From Peribacillus simplex NBRC 15720 = DSM 1321 (GTDB taxonomy: Bacteria; Bacillota; Bacilli; Bacillales; DSM-1321): DNA of 64,000 nucleotides. The notes beneath the pieces are model-generated. The model worked only from the letters and a program-made list of their open reading frames with translations, made no database searches and was not told the origin of the DNA. Location of the stretch: NCBI RefSeq assembly GCF_002243645.1, contig NZ_CP017704.1:248001-312000 (forward strand), in the 5' to 3' direction. Below are positions 35,039-43,558 of this stretch, piece by piece; position 1 is the stretch's first letter, and the number at the start of each line of letters is the position of its first letter. The translations under genes and the position numbers were made by a program.

Positions 35039-36022
35039 CTAATAGGCAGCCAGGTCCCGCAGTGCCTTTTCCACTTTTTCAGGATTCACCATGAAGGATT
35101 TCTCTAATGATGGTGAATATGGCATTGCTGGAACATCCGGACCCGCAAGTCTCATGATTGGGGCATCGAGATCAAAGAGGCAGTTTTCTGCAATGATCGC
35201 CGATACTTCACTTATGATGCTCCCTTCCTTATTATCTTCAGTAATCAATAGGACTTTTCCTGTTTTAGATGCAGCTTCCATAATGGCTTCTTGATCTAAT
35301 GGATAAACGGTTCGTAAATCAAGTATATGAACAGATATGCCATCACTGGCCAGCCTTTCAGCTGCCTGAAGCGCAAAATGAACACAAAGGCCGTAAGTAA
35401 TCACTGTAACGTCCTCGCCTTCACGTTTTACATCCGCTTTACCAATGGGTAAAACATAATCGTCATTCGGCACTTCTTCTTTAATAAGGCGATAGGCACG
35501 TTTATGTTCAAAGAAAAGGACCGGGTCTTCATCACGAATGGCTGCTTTCAATAACCCTTTCACGTCATAAGGTGTAGAGGGCATGACAATTTTAAGTCCC
35601 GGTTGATTGGCAAAAATGGCTTCAACTGATTGTGAATGGTATAACGCCCCATGTACACCCCCACCGTATGGAGCTCTGATGACGATCGGGCAATGCCAGT
35701 CATTATTGGAGCGATAACGAATTTTTGCAGCTTCTGAAATGATTTGGTTGATTGCAGGCATGATAAAATCAGCGAATTGCATTTCCGCAATCGGCCTCAT
35801 TCCATACATGGCCGCGCCGATGCCAACTCCTGCGATTGCGGATTCAGCAAGTGGAGTATCAATGACACGCTGTTCCCCGAATTGTTCGTATAAGCCTGAA
35901 GTCGCTTTAAAAACGCCGCCTTTTACCCCTACGTCCTCACCTAAGACAAATACTCGGGAATCACGTTCCATTTCTTCCCGCATCGCCATTATCACGGCAT
36001 CTATATAAGATATCACTGCCAT
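35039..36022 (-). CDS. bfmBAB: Branched-chain 2-oxoacid dehydrogenase E1 beta subunit
   Basis: 327 residues, standard length. Typical blocks are VFVLGEDVGVKGGVFKAT near 24-41, RVIDTPLAESAIAGVGIGAA near 51-70, and IRAPYGGGVHGALYHSQS near 113-130. It pairs with the E1 alpha product to form the thiamine-diphosphate decarboxylase of the 2-oxoisovalerate dehydrogenase complex. It is 12 bp downstream of E1 alpha, with AGGAGG in the gap. A terminator follows, and no E2 or E3 gene is present. Confidence 0.92.
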   Translation of the reverse strand: MAVISYIDAVIMAMREEMERDSRVFVLGEDVGVKGGVFKATSGLYEQFGEQRVIDTPLAESAIAGVGIGAAMYGMRPIAEMQFADFIMPAINQIISEAAKIRYRSNNDWHCPIVIRAPYGGGVHGALYHSQSVEAIFANQPGLKIVMPSTPYDVKGLLKAAIRDEDPVLFFEHKRAYRLIKEEVPNDDYVLPIGKADVKREGEDVTVITYGLCVHFALQAAERLASDGISVHILDLRTVYPLDQEAIMEAASKTGKVLLITEDNKEGSIISEVSAIIAENCLFDLDAPIMRLAGPDVPAMPYSPSLEKSFMVNPEKVEKALRDLAAY

Positions 36023-36034
36023 CTTCTTTCCTCC

Positions 36035-37030
36035 TTACCTTTCTGCGTAAACGTATTTTGAGAGCGTGTCTTCATTCGCAAATGGAGCATTTTCCGCATA
36101 ATCCGTCGCTTCGTTCACAACTTCCATTATTTCCTCGTTCAATTGTTTTTCCATTTGATCATCCATGATTCCTGTTGCTTTTAAATAGGCACCAAAAGTA
36201 ATGATCGAATCTATTTTTTTTGCCTCCGATACTTCATCAGGCGACCTGTATTGACTATCATCATCATCGCTTGAGTGTGGTGTAAGCCTGTATGAAACCG
36301 TTTCGATTAAGCTTGGGCCTTCACCGCGCCTTCCTCTCTCAGCAGCTTCTTTCACCACCCGATATACTTCAATCGGATCATTTCCATCAACCGTCACCCC
36401 TGGCATGCCGTAACCAATAGCCCGGTCCGAAACTTTCTCGCAAGCCAATTGCTTTTCAATCGGTACGGAAATGGCATACTGATTATTCTCGCACATCAAG
36501 ATAACCGGAAGTTTATGTACACCTGCGAAATTTGCTCCTTCATGGAAATCACCTTGGTTTGATGAACCCTCACCGAATGTAACGAATGAAACAATATCTT
36601 TTCCTTCCATTTTTGCAGCGAGTGCAATCCCCACTGCATGTGGCACTTGAGTGGTTACTGGCGAAGATCCCGTCACGATGCGATTCTTTTTTTGCCCAAA
36701 ATGCCCAGGCATTTGACGCCCGCCTGAATTTGGATCTTCTGCCTTGGCAAAACTGGATAACATTAAATCTCTGGCGGTCATCCCAAACGCGAGCACCACT
36801 CCGAGATCCCGATAATAGGGAAGGACATAATCCTTTTCACGATTCAACGCAAACGCTGCACCCACTTGAGCTGCTTCTTGCCCTTGACAAGAAACGACAA
36901 ATGGAATTTTTCCAGATCTGTTCAACAGCCACATCCGTTCATCCACTCGTCTTGCCAACAACATAATTCTATACATCTCAAGCACCTGTTCATCACTAAG
37001 ACCTGCCTGTAGATGACGGTTTTCAACCAT
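36035..37030 (-). CDS. bfmBAA: Branched-chain 2-oxoacid dehydrogenase E1 alpha subunit
   Basis: 331 residues, strikingly similar to B. subtilis BfmBAA along its whole length (WLLNRSGKIPFVVSCQGQEA, RQMPGHFGQKKNRIVTGSSP). The thiamine-diphosphate motif runs from TFGEGSSNQGD near 151 to MCENNQYAIS near 179. SYRLTPHSSDDDD near 249 is the regulatory-loop region. The usual operon (ptb-bcd-buk-lpdV-bfmBAA-bfmBAB-bfmBB) is absent around it, so this pair must borrow E2/E3 from elsewhere or be a duplicate. Confidence 0.93.
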   Translation of the reverse strand: MVENRHLQAGLSDEQVLEMYRIMLLARRVDERMWLLNRSGKIPFVVSCQGQEAAQVGAAFALNREKDYVLPYYRDLGVVLAFGMTARDLMLSSFAKAEDPNSGGRQMPGHFGQKKNRIVTGSSPVTTQVPHAVGIALAAKMEGKDIVSFVTFGEGSSNQGDFHEGANFAGVHKLPVILMCENNQYAISVPIEKQLACEKVSDRAIGYGMPGVTVDGNDPIEVYRVVKEAAERGRRGEGPSLIETVSYRLTPHSSDDDDSQYRSPDEVSEAKKIDSIITFGAYLKATGIMDDQMEKQLNEEIMEVVNEATDYAENAPFANEDTLSKYVYAER

Positions 37031-37485
37031 ATGTCATCATCCCTCCTAATAATTAAAACTTTTCCCTGTTGAACCAGGATATTTTCCTCATGCTGGCACC
37101 CAATTTAAAAATGGGTATCAGTATCACTTATTTACTAATCTTTCTTTTTAGCTGTTTGTCTAGCAGACTTAAATATTGTTATGTATCTAAGGAAGAAAAA
37201 GCTCTTTTATGTAATACACGCTTGTCATTTAACACCCGTACATCCTCAAATGCGTTATCATCTAGTATTATTACCTGGTACTAACTCAATGCAATATTAT
37301 CCTACCACTTTTCATCTCACATTTTCAAGTTAATTTCACTTTGTATGGTTGTTTTCACGCGAAAACCTTTCTTTAACAAAAAAACCAATGGGTTTAACAG
37401 TTTTGGCCTGACCTGACTTTAAAACTCAATTCCATATACTCACCAAAGACTAGATAAACACCGGGGTATTGAAGTTATTTATTTG
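37031..37485. other. Intergenic region between E1 alpha and the MarR gene
   Basis: AT-rich, divergent promoters expected at its two ends. One open frame on the plus strand (37069-37284) has no ribosome site and low-complexity hydrophobic sequence; I do not regard it as a gene. Confidence 0.4.
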
Positions 37486-37514
37486 TTGACTAAGAGGAAG
37501 AATAGCTGTAAATT
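37486..37514 (+). promoter_or_regulatory. Sigma-A promoter of the MarR-ABC operon
   Basis: TTGACT (37486-37491), 17 bp, TAAATT (37509-37514). Confidence 0.6.
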
Positions 37515-37535
37515 AAAGTAATTCATAAAATTAAA

Positions 37536-37551
37536 TGTTCTAAATGGAACA
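37536..37551. promoter_or_regulatory. TGTTC-N6-GAACA operator
   Basis: TGTTCTAAATGGAACA is a palindrome about 15-30 bp after the predicted transcription start and 30 bp before the MarR gene, as expected for autorepression by a MarR protein. Confidence 0.55.
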
Positions 37552-37580
37552 GTTCAAAACAGAAAGAATGGTGATGTTGA

Positions 37581-38060
37581 GTGGAGAATGAAAAACAATT
37601 AATGCGTTCCGTACAACTATTGCGTTCATTTTGGAACGTGCAGAAAAATATAATGCGGTTCGTTCAAAAGACAGCCGCAGAAAATGGATTAACAGTTCCT
37701 CAATATTCCATTTTGATGACCATTACCCTTTACAAAGAGACCACTCAAAAAAATGTCGGGGAGAAAACATTTCTTCCAAAAAGCACCTTGAGCCAAGCGG
37801 TCGATGGTCTAGTTCGCGCAGGCATGCTCCGTCGTGAGCATGTGGAGGGCAACCGGCGTGAGATTCAGTTGTCAATCACCGATCAGGGGAAAAATTTATT
37901 AAAAACGATTCATTTTCACGAAGGAAGCATTCACCAAGTCTTTCAAACGGCCATTGAAATGCTTTCCGAAGAACAGTTTGAAGAGTTGCTAGAAACGCAT
38001 CTTCAAATTACAAACTTTCTAGAAGCACAAGCAACCGAACAGGGAGAGTGTACAAAATGA
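37581..38060 (+). CDS. MarR family transcriptional regulator
   Basis: 159 residues, GTG start. A winged helix-turn-helix spans about residues 35-105 (LTVPQYSILMTITL, NVGEKTFLPKSTLSQAVDGLVRAGMLRRE, then the EGNRREIQLSITDQG wing). It overlaps the first ABC gene by 4 bp (ATGA) and probably represses its own operon. Confidence 0.9.
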   Translation: MENEKQLMRSVQLLRSFWNVQKNIMRFVQKTAAENGLTVPQYSILMTITLYKETTQKNVGEKTFLPKSTLSQAVDGLVRAGMLRREHVEGNRREIQLSITDQGKNLLKTIHFHEGSIHQVFQTAIEMLSEEQFEELLETHLQITNFLEAQATEQGECTK

Positions 38061-39781
38061 TAAAAATACTGAAAAATTTATCCGTTTATAAGTGGATTAT
38101 TTTAGCAGTTATCGGTCTGGTTTTTATTCAGTCCATGTCGGACCTCTTTTTGCCTACACTAATGGCTGATATTATTGACAAAGGCGTTGTTCGCGGAGAC
38201 ACTCCTTACATTTGGAAAATCGGTGGTTTTATGCTGTTGGTTTCCGCACTTGGCGCTTGTGCATCCATAATCGCAAGTTACTATTCGTCCAAAGCGGCAA
38301 TGGGAATGGGACGCGATCTCCGCCTGAGGGTCTTTAATCATGTTGAAAAATTTTCGTTACAAGAATTTGATGAAGTCGGTACGGCGTCATTGATTACACG
38401 AACGACCAATGATATAACACAAGTCCAGCAAGTGGTTATCATGATGCTTCGTTTGGTTATCAGTGCACCTATCATGTTAATTGGCGGAGTGATCATGGCT
38501 GTATCCATGGATGCAAAATTATCCCTTGTCATTGTTGTCACAATGCCTTTGTTGATTGGCTCGATCTTGCTTATTCTATATAAAGGTGTGCCTCTCTTTC
38601 AAACGGTGCAAAAACGATTAGACCGGTTGAACCTTGTATTACGAGAAAATTTAACTGGTATTCGCGTCATTCGTGCCTTCAATCGTGAAACACAAGAGAA
38701 AGAACGTCTTAAGAAAGCGAATAAAGAATTGACGGATGTCTCGATCAAAGTCAATAAAATTATGGCCTTCATGATGCCTGTAATGATGCTTGTAATGAAC
38801 TTGACGGTTGTTGGTATCATTTGGTTTGGTGGAGTTCGTATTGATAACGGCGGTATGCAGATCGGGGACTTAATGGCATTTATCCAATATGTTATGCAAA
38901 TTATGTTCGCTCTCGTTATGGCATCCATGATGTTCGTTATGGTTCCACGAGCGGCCGTATCGGCAACAAGGATAAACGAAGTCCTTGACATGAAACCTTC
39001 ATTCCTGGATGAGGGGACAGAAAAGGCAGATCGTGTACACGGTACTCTTGAATTTGAACATGTGACGTTCAGTTACCCAGGAGCAGAAGAACCTGCATTA
39101 TCGGATATTAGTTTTACTGCAAGTCCTGGTGAAATCACCGCAATAATCGGTGGAACAGGTTCAGGGAAAACGACGCTTGTCAATTTGATCCCTCGCTTCT
39201 ATGATATTTCAAGTGGAATGATTCGCGTCAATGGTGTTGATATTCGTAAGTCATCACAAGATGAAGTTCGTTCAAAAATTGGCTTTGTACCACAAAAGGC
39301 CTTCCTCTTTACAGGTACTATCGCTGAAAACATTCGCTTTGGAAAACAAATAGCCACACAAGTTGAAGTTGAGCATGCGGCTCGGATTGCGCAAGCGGAG
39401 GATTTTATCAGCAACATGAAAGGCGGCTATGAGGCAGAAATCGATCAAGGCGGTTCAAACCTATCAGGAGGGCAAAAACAACGGCTTTCGATTGCACGGG
39501 CACTAATTCGAAAACCGGATATATATATATTCGATGATAGTTTTTCTGCACTTGACTACAAGACGGATGCCAACCTTCGCGCAGCCCTGAAAGCTGAAAC
39601 GAAAAATTCGACGGTATTACTCGTTGCACAGCGTGTCAGTACGGTCGTGGACGCTGACCGAATCATTGTGTTAGACGAAGGCAAAATTGTAGGTATGGGA
39701 ACACACCAAGAGTTGCTTAGTACAAACGACATTTACCGTGAAATCGCCTTATCACAGCTCACAGAGGAGGAAATTGCATGA
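38057..39781 (+). CDS. ABC exporter half-transporter with degenerate ATPase site
   Basis: 574 residues from the ATG that overlaps the MarR stop. Six membrane helices in residues 10-300, then an ATPase domain: Walker A GGTGSGKTT, signature LSGGQ, Walker B IYIFDDSFSALD. The catalytic Glu after Walker B is Asp, as in the degenerate half of heterodimeric exporters such as BmrC and TM287. With the next gene it should form a multidrug or lipid/peptide exporter. The two genes overlap by 4 bp. Confidence 0.92.
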   Translation: MIKILKNLSVYKWIILAVIGLVFIQSMSDLFLPTLMADIIDKGVVRGDTPYIWKIGGFMLLVSALGACASIIASYYSSKAAMGMGRDLRLRVFNHVEKFSLQEFDEVGTASLITRTTNDITQVQQVVIMMLRLVISAPIMLIGGVIMAVSMDAKLSLVIVVTMPLLIGSILLILYKGVPLFQTVQKRLDRLNLVLRENLTGIRVIRAFNRETQEKERLKKANKELTDVSIKVNKIMAFMMPVMMLVMNLTVVGIIWFGGVRIDNGGMQIGDLMAFIQYVMQIMFALVMASMMFVMVPRAAVSATRINEVLDMKPSFLDEGTEKADRVHGTLEFEHVTFSYPGAEEPALSDISFTASPGEITAIIGGTGSGKTTLVNLIPRFYDISSGMIRVNGVDIRKSSQDEVRSKIGFVPQKAFLFTGTIAENIRFGKQIATQVEVEHAARIAQAEDFISNMKGGYEAEIDQGGSNLSGGQKQRLSIARALIRKPDIYIFDDSFSALDYKTDANLRAALKAETKNSTVLLVAQRVSTVVDADRIIVLDEGKIVGMGTHQELLSTNDIYREIALSQLTEEEIA

Positions 39782-41637
39782 GTAATCAAAAAAAACCTCA
39801 AGGCGGCGGTCAGGTTGGGCATGGTCCTGGTGGCGGTAACATGATGATGATGGGTCAAAAAGCAAAAGATTTTAAAGGAACACTAAAACGTCTATTGGCC
39901 TATTTAAAACCGAGGCGCAACAAATTGATTTCCGTGTTCTTCGCTGCAATCATGAGTACGATTTTTATGATTGTTGGACCAAAGATCATGGGAAATGCAA
40001 TTACAGAATTATTCGAAGGAGCTTACGGTAAATTCCAGGGAATACCAGGAGCAGCTATTAACTTTGATAAAATTGGCCAGATCCTTTTACTCCTTGCCGG
40101 ACTGTATGCCTTAAGTAGCCTTTTCAACTATGTACAACAATACATTATGTCAAGTGTTGCACAAGACACGGTATATGATCTTCGAGAAGATGTGAACGAA
40201 AAGCTCGAGAAACTTCCACTCAAATATTTTGAAGGACGTCCAAACGGAGAAACACTTAGCCGAATGACAAATGATATTGATACAATCGGGAGCACCCTTC
40301 AGCAAAGCTTAACGCAGTTCATCACATCAATCGTAACGATTTTGGGGATTATCATCATGATGCTTTCGATAAGCCCGTTATTGACATTAATCTCAATAGT
40401 CAGCTTACCTTTGTCAATATTTGCAATACGGCCTATTTTAAAAAGATCCCAAAAATATTTTGCCGATCAACAGCGTAAACTCGGACAATTAAATGGTCAC
40501 ATTGAAGAGATATATACCGGCCATCAAGTCGTTAAAGCATTCGGATATGAAAAAAAGGCGAGTGCCCAGTTTACAGAAGTTAATGAAGAATTGTATAAAG
40601 CGGGAAGCAAAGCCCAGTTTATATCGGGTATCATCATGCCCATGATGTTCTTTATCGGAAATTTGAGCTATGTCCTCATCAGCGTTGTCGGCGGAATATT
40701 GGTAACGCAACGTTCGATTTCAATTGGTGACATTCAAGCATTCATCACATATTCAAAGCAGTTCACCCAGCCAATCACACAAACGGCTAACATCGCTAAC
40801 ATTATTCAGTCGACGGTTGCAGCCGCTGAGCGTGTTTTTGAACTACTTGATGAAGAAGAGGAAATGAAAGAACAAACCACAGCTAATATAAAAAGGGCAA
40901 ATGGTGCTGTCTCTTTTGAACATGTGGACTTTGGATATGGGGAAGAAATGTTAATTGAGGATATGAACATCGATGTCTTGCCTGGACAGACGGTCGCAAT
41001 TGTTGGACCGACTGGTGCAGGAAAAACAACTATGATAAATCTATTGATGAGATTTTATGAACTCAATGGCGGAAAGATTAATATTGATGGTCTTGATACA
41101 CGGAATATGTCACGGAATGATCTTCGAAAGAATTTTGGTATGGTACTTCAAGATACCTGGCTCTTTAATGGTACGATTAAAGAAAATATCGCTTATGGAA
41201 AAAATGGAGCAACTGATGAAGAAATTTTTGCAGCTTCTCGCACGGCACATGCCGACCATTTCATTCGGACACTGCCAGATGGTTATGAGACAATCTTAAA
41301 CGAAGAAGCTTCGAACATCTCACAAGGCCAAAAGCAGCTTTTGACAATCGCCCGAGCTGTTCTAGCAGATCCACCAATCATGATATTGGATGAAGCGACG
41401 TCTAGTGTGGACACTCGGACAGAAGTCTTTATCCAAAAGGCCATGAACCGACTGATGGAAGGACGAACTAGCTTTGTCATTGCCCATCGTCTCTCAACGA
41501 TTAAGGATGCAGATTTGATTCTTGTTATGGATCAAGGAAAAGTGATAGAGAAGGGAACGCATTCAGACCTTTTAAGGGAGAATGGTTTCTATGCAGAGCT
41601 ATACAATAGTCAGTTCACTGAAAATGTAGCTGGATAA
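39778..41637 (+). CDS. ABC exporter half-transporter, catalytic partner
   Basis: 619 residues. A Gly/Met-rich N-terminal tail (residues 1-35) precedes six membrane helices. The ATPase domain has Walker A GPTGAGKTT, a deviant signature ISQGQ, and Walker B MILDEATSSVD with the catalytic Glu. Together with the LSGGQ of the partner this gives one competent and one degenerate ATP site, the BmrCD/LmrCD/TM287-288 arrangement. It follows AGGAGG within the upstream gene. Confidence 0.93.
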   Translation: MSNQKKPQGGGQVGHGPGGGNMMMMGQKAKDFKGTLKRLLAYLKPRRNKLISVFFAAIMSTIFMIVGPKIMGNAITELFEGAYGKFQGIPGAAINFDKIGQILLLLAGLYALSSLFNYVQQYIMSSVAQDTVYDLREDVNEKLEKLPLKYFEGRPNGETLSRMTNDIDTIGSTLQQSLTQFITSIVTILGIIIMMLSISPLLTLISIVSLPLSIFAIRPILKRSQKYFADQQRKLGQLNGHIEEIYTGHQVVKAFGYEKKASAQFTEVNEELYKAGSKAQFISGIIMPMMFFIGNLSYVLISVVGGILVTQRSISIGDIQAFITYSKQFTQPITQTANIANIIQSTVAAAERVFELLDEEEEMKEQTTANIKRANGAVSFEHVDFGYGEEMLIEDMNIDVLPGQTVAIVGPTGAGKTTMINLLMRFYELNGGKINIDGLDTRNMSRNDLRKNFGMVLQDTWLFNGTIKENIAYGKNGATDEEIFAASRTAHADHFIRTLPDGYETILNEEASNISQGQKQLLTIARAVLADPPIMILDEATSSVDTRTEVFIQKAMNRLMEGRTSFVIAHRLSTIKDADLILVMDQGKVIEKGTHSDLLRENGFYAELYNSQFTENVAG

Positions 41638-41639
41638 TA

Positions 41640-41683
41640 AGAAAGAGGCTCAATTTCCAATCGGAATCGAGCCTCTCTTTTAT
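41640..41683 (+). terminator. Terminator of the ABC exporter operon
   Basis: AGAGGCTC...GAGCCTCT with an inner ATTTCC/GGAATC stem, followed by CTTTTATA. Its A-rich left flank would also serve the convergent MarR gene. Confidence 0.8.
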
Positions 41684-41689
41684 ATTGTA

Positions 41690-42142
41690 TCAATACCCCC
41701 TTTTATTTCCCTTTTTCACAAATTCCCAATCTACCTCAATATTTTTTCTTACCCTTTGAAGAAGATGAAACATCGTTTCCGTTTCTTCCAAAGAAAATCC
41801 AGATAATGCAACCTTGTCGGTATACTCTCCTTCTTTTTTCAAAAATGGATAGACCTTTTCACCTTTATCAGTAGCATATAACTTTTTAATTTTTTTGTTT
41901 TCCTCATCATTTTTCTTTTCGATAAAACCTTGTATTTCAAGTTTTTTAATGGCACGAGCCGCTGTCGTTCGGTCAACCTTTATCATTTCTGCCAACTTTT
42001 CTTGAATGATTCCTGGATTTTCACATATTCGAACAAGATACAGATACTGCCCTTTTGTAAGGTCAAATTCTTTAAATTCGATATTACTTATAGAGTCCAA
42101 TGCCCTTGCTATCATTCCAATTTCACGGAGTATTTCCTTCAT
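41690..42142 (-). CDS. MarR family transcriptional regulator
   Basis: 150 residues. Winged helix-turn-helix at about residues 30-105 (DLTKGQYLYLVRI, KLAEMIKVDRTTAARAIKKLE, then IEKKNDEENKKIKKLYATDKG). It is divergent from a GNAT acetyltransferase gene, and a perfect palindrome lies between them, next to its own start codon. Confidence 0.9.
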   Translation of the reverse strand: MKEILREIGMIARALDSISNIEFKEFDLTKGQYLYLVRICENPGIIQEKLAEMIKVDRTTAARAIKKLEIQGFIEKKNDEENKKIKKLYATDKGEKVYPFLKKEGEYTDKVALSGFSLEETETMFHLLQRVRKNIEVDWEFVKKGNKRGY

Positions 42143-42159
42143 TCCAAAAGCCCCTGACT

Positions 42160-42183
42160 TTTTTGTTGTATTTACAACAAAAA
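42160..42183. promoter_or_regulatory. Perfect palindrome, candidate MarR operator
   Basis: TTTTTGTTGTA and TACAACAAAAA are exact complements separated by TT, between the divergent MarR and GNAT genes. TTGTTGTA-TT-TACAACAA has the size and symmetry of MarR-family sites. Confidence 0.65.
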
Positions 42184-42264
42184 TAATTTCATTTATACTA
42201 AAAAAGGATATACATTTATTATGACTTGTCTTTTAAAATAAATCTAGAAAAGGGATGAAGAACA

Positions 42265-42705
42265 TTGGATTCAAAAAGAATAACTACAGAAAATGATTTA
42301 AAAATAGCCTTTCATATCAGAAAAGAAGTATTTGTAGAGGAACAAGGTTTCCAATTAGAAAGTGAATTTGATGAATTTGATACACTTAGTGCTTTATCTG
42401 AACACATATTAGTCTATTATAATGAAAAACCAGTCGGAACTGGAAGGTTAAGAGTTGTTGATGGATTAGGTAAATTGGAGAGAATTTGCATCTTAGAGCC
42501 TTACCGTAAATTTGGTCTTGGAAAAATTATAATAAAAACGTTAGAAGAAATTGCAATGGAAAAGGAATTATCCAAGGTTAAATTACATGGGCAAACACAG
42601 GCAGAGGGCTTTTATAAAAAACTCGGCTATCAGACTTCATCCGATGTCTTTATGGAAGATGGCGGTCCACATCTTTTAATGATAAAAGAATTAGTTAATG
42701 AATAA
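42265..42705 (+). CDS. GNAT family N-acetyltransferase
   Basis: 146 residues, TTG start. FHIRKEVFVEEQGFQLESEFDEFD in the first 40 residues and the acetyl-CoA motif LERICILEPYRKFGLGKIII near 71-90 identify a GNAT of the ElaA/YjcF-like type. The substrate is unknown. It is probably controlled by the divergent MarR regulator. Confidence 0.88.
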   Translation: MDSKRITTENDLKIAFHIRKEVFVEEQGFQLESEFDEFDTLSALSEHILVYYNEKPVGTGRLRVVDGLGKLERICILEPYRKFGLGKIIIKTLEEIAMEKELSKVKLHGQTQAEGFYKKLGYQTSSDVFMEDGGPHLLMIKELVNE

Positions 42706-42716
42706 GTGTGTTAAAT

Positions 42717-43336
42717 GTGAGTAAAACAAGAATTAACCTCTATCTGATGGGGATCATACTATTAACCCTTGGTTGTTCTTTAACCATACAATCAGACCTT
42801 GGAACATCCATTTGATGCCCATTTGGTCGGGCTTTCCATACAAGTCGGCCTTACTGTCGGAAGCTAGGAATTCATAATAGCCTTTATCATGATATTTTTA
42901 AATTCGCTTTTAAAAAGGCAAGACCAGAATTTCTGGGTCTACTAACTGCTTTAATAACAGTTCTTGGTATTAATGTATGGCTTTTTTTACTGCATGACTT
43001 GTTACAACCGGAACAAATGCTCGTTAAACTTCTTTGTTTAACGTTTGGGTTAATGATTATAGGACTTGGAACGGCTATCTACTTACATGCAAATTTCGCC
43101 CCAATTCCTGTAGACCGTTTGATGTTGATCATTCAAGATTTAACTAGAATGAATACACTATATTCAAAAACATTCATTTATCTTTTCTTCTTGGTTTTGG
43201 CAATCACTTTCAGTGGACCAATTGGTATCGGAACTTTATTAACCGTCTGTTTAGGAGGCCCTATTCTTAATTACTTCACGTTATTAATTGGCAGTTCATA
43301 TAAAAAAACAGTCCATCCACAAATAGATATCAAGAT
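42717..43336 (+). pseudogene. Decayed yczE-type membrane protein gene
   Basis: Reading across frames gives a protein of YczE type: LYLMGIILLTLGCSLTIQSDLG, then GLTVGS, IFLNSLL, then RPEFLGLLTALIT, IGLGTAIYLHANFAPIPVDR and FSGPIGIGTLLTVCLGGPIL. A frameshift follows GTS near 42800, an in-frame TAG replaces a Trp codon near 42865, and a second frameshift falls near 42920. The last third (42999 on) is still open, showing that decay is recent. A terminator hairpin follows. Confidence 0.82.
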
Positions 43337-43366
43337 AAAAACCATTCTTTATAGAATGGTTTTTAA
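43337..43366 (+). terminator. Terminator after the yczE remnant
   Basis: AAAAACCATTCT/AGAATGGTTTTT with a 4-base loop; it sits inside the open frame left by the decayed gene. Confidence 0.7.
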
Positions 43367-43515
43367 TTTAAATATTAAATCGCTTTGCACGAACGTTCAT
43401 TAGATTTTCATAAGTCTCAAATAAAAATAGATATGATCAAACAAATAACTTTGGTTTCCGTCGCGATGATAACTCCAACATGGGTAGCATTAAGAATTAA
43501 CACGAACAAAAAGGC

Positions 43516-43558
43516 AAAGCCCTTTATAATACGAAATGTTATAAAGGGCTTTTTTTTA
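43516..43558. terminator. Strong terminator abutting the esterase gene
   Basis: AAGCCCTTTATAA/TTATAAAGGGCTT with eight T residues on the plus strand; the minus-strand tail is TTTGCCTTTTTG. It probably ends the leftward esterase gene. Confidence 0.8.

Noticed and set aside
37130..37160. Plus-strand TGGCAC sequence (CTGGCACCCAATTTAAAAAT) as a sigma-54 promoter
   Set aside because: The -12 GC is absent at the required spacing and no suitable gene follows.
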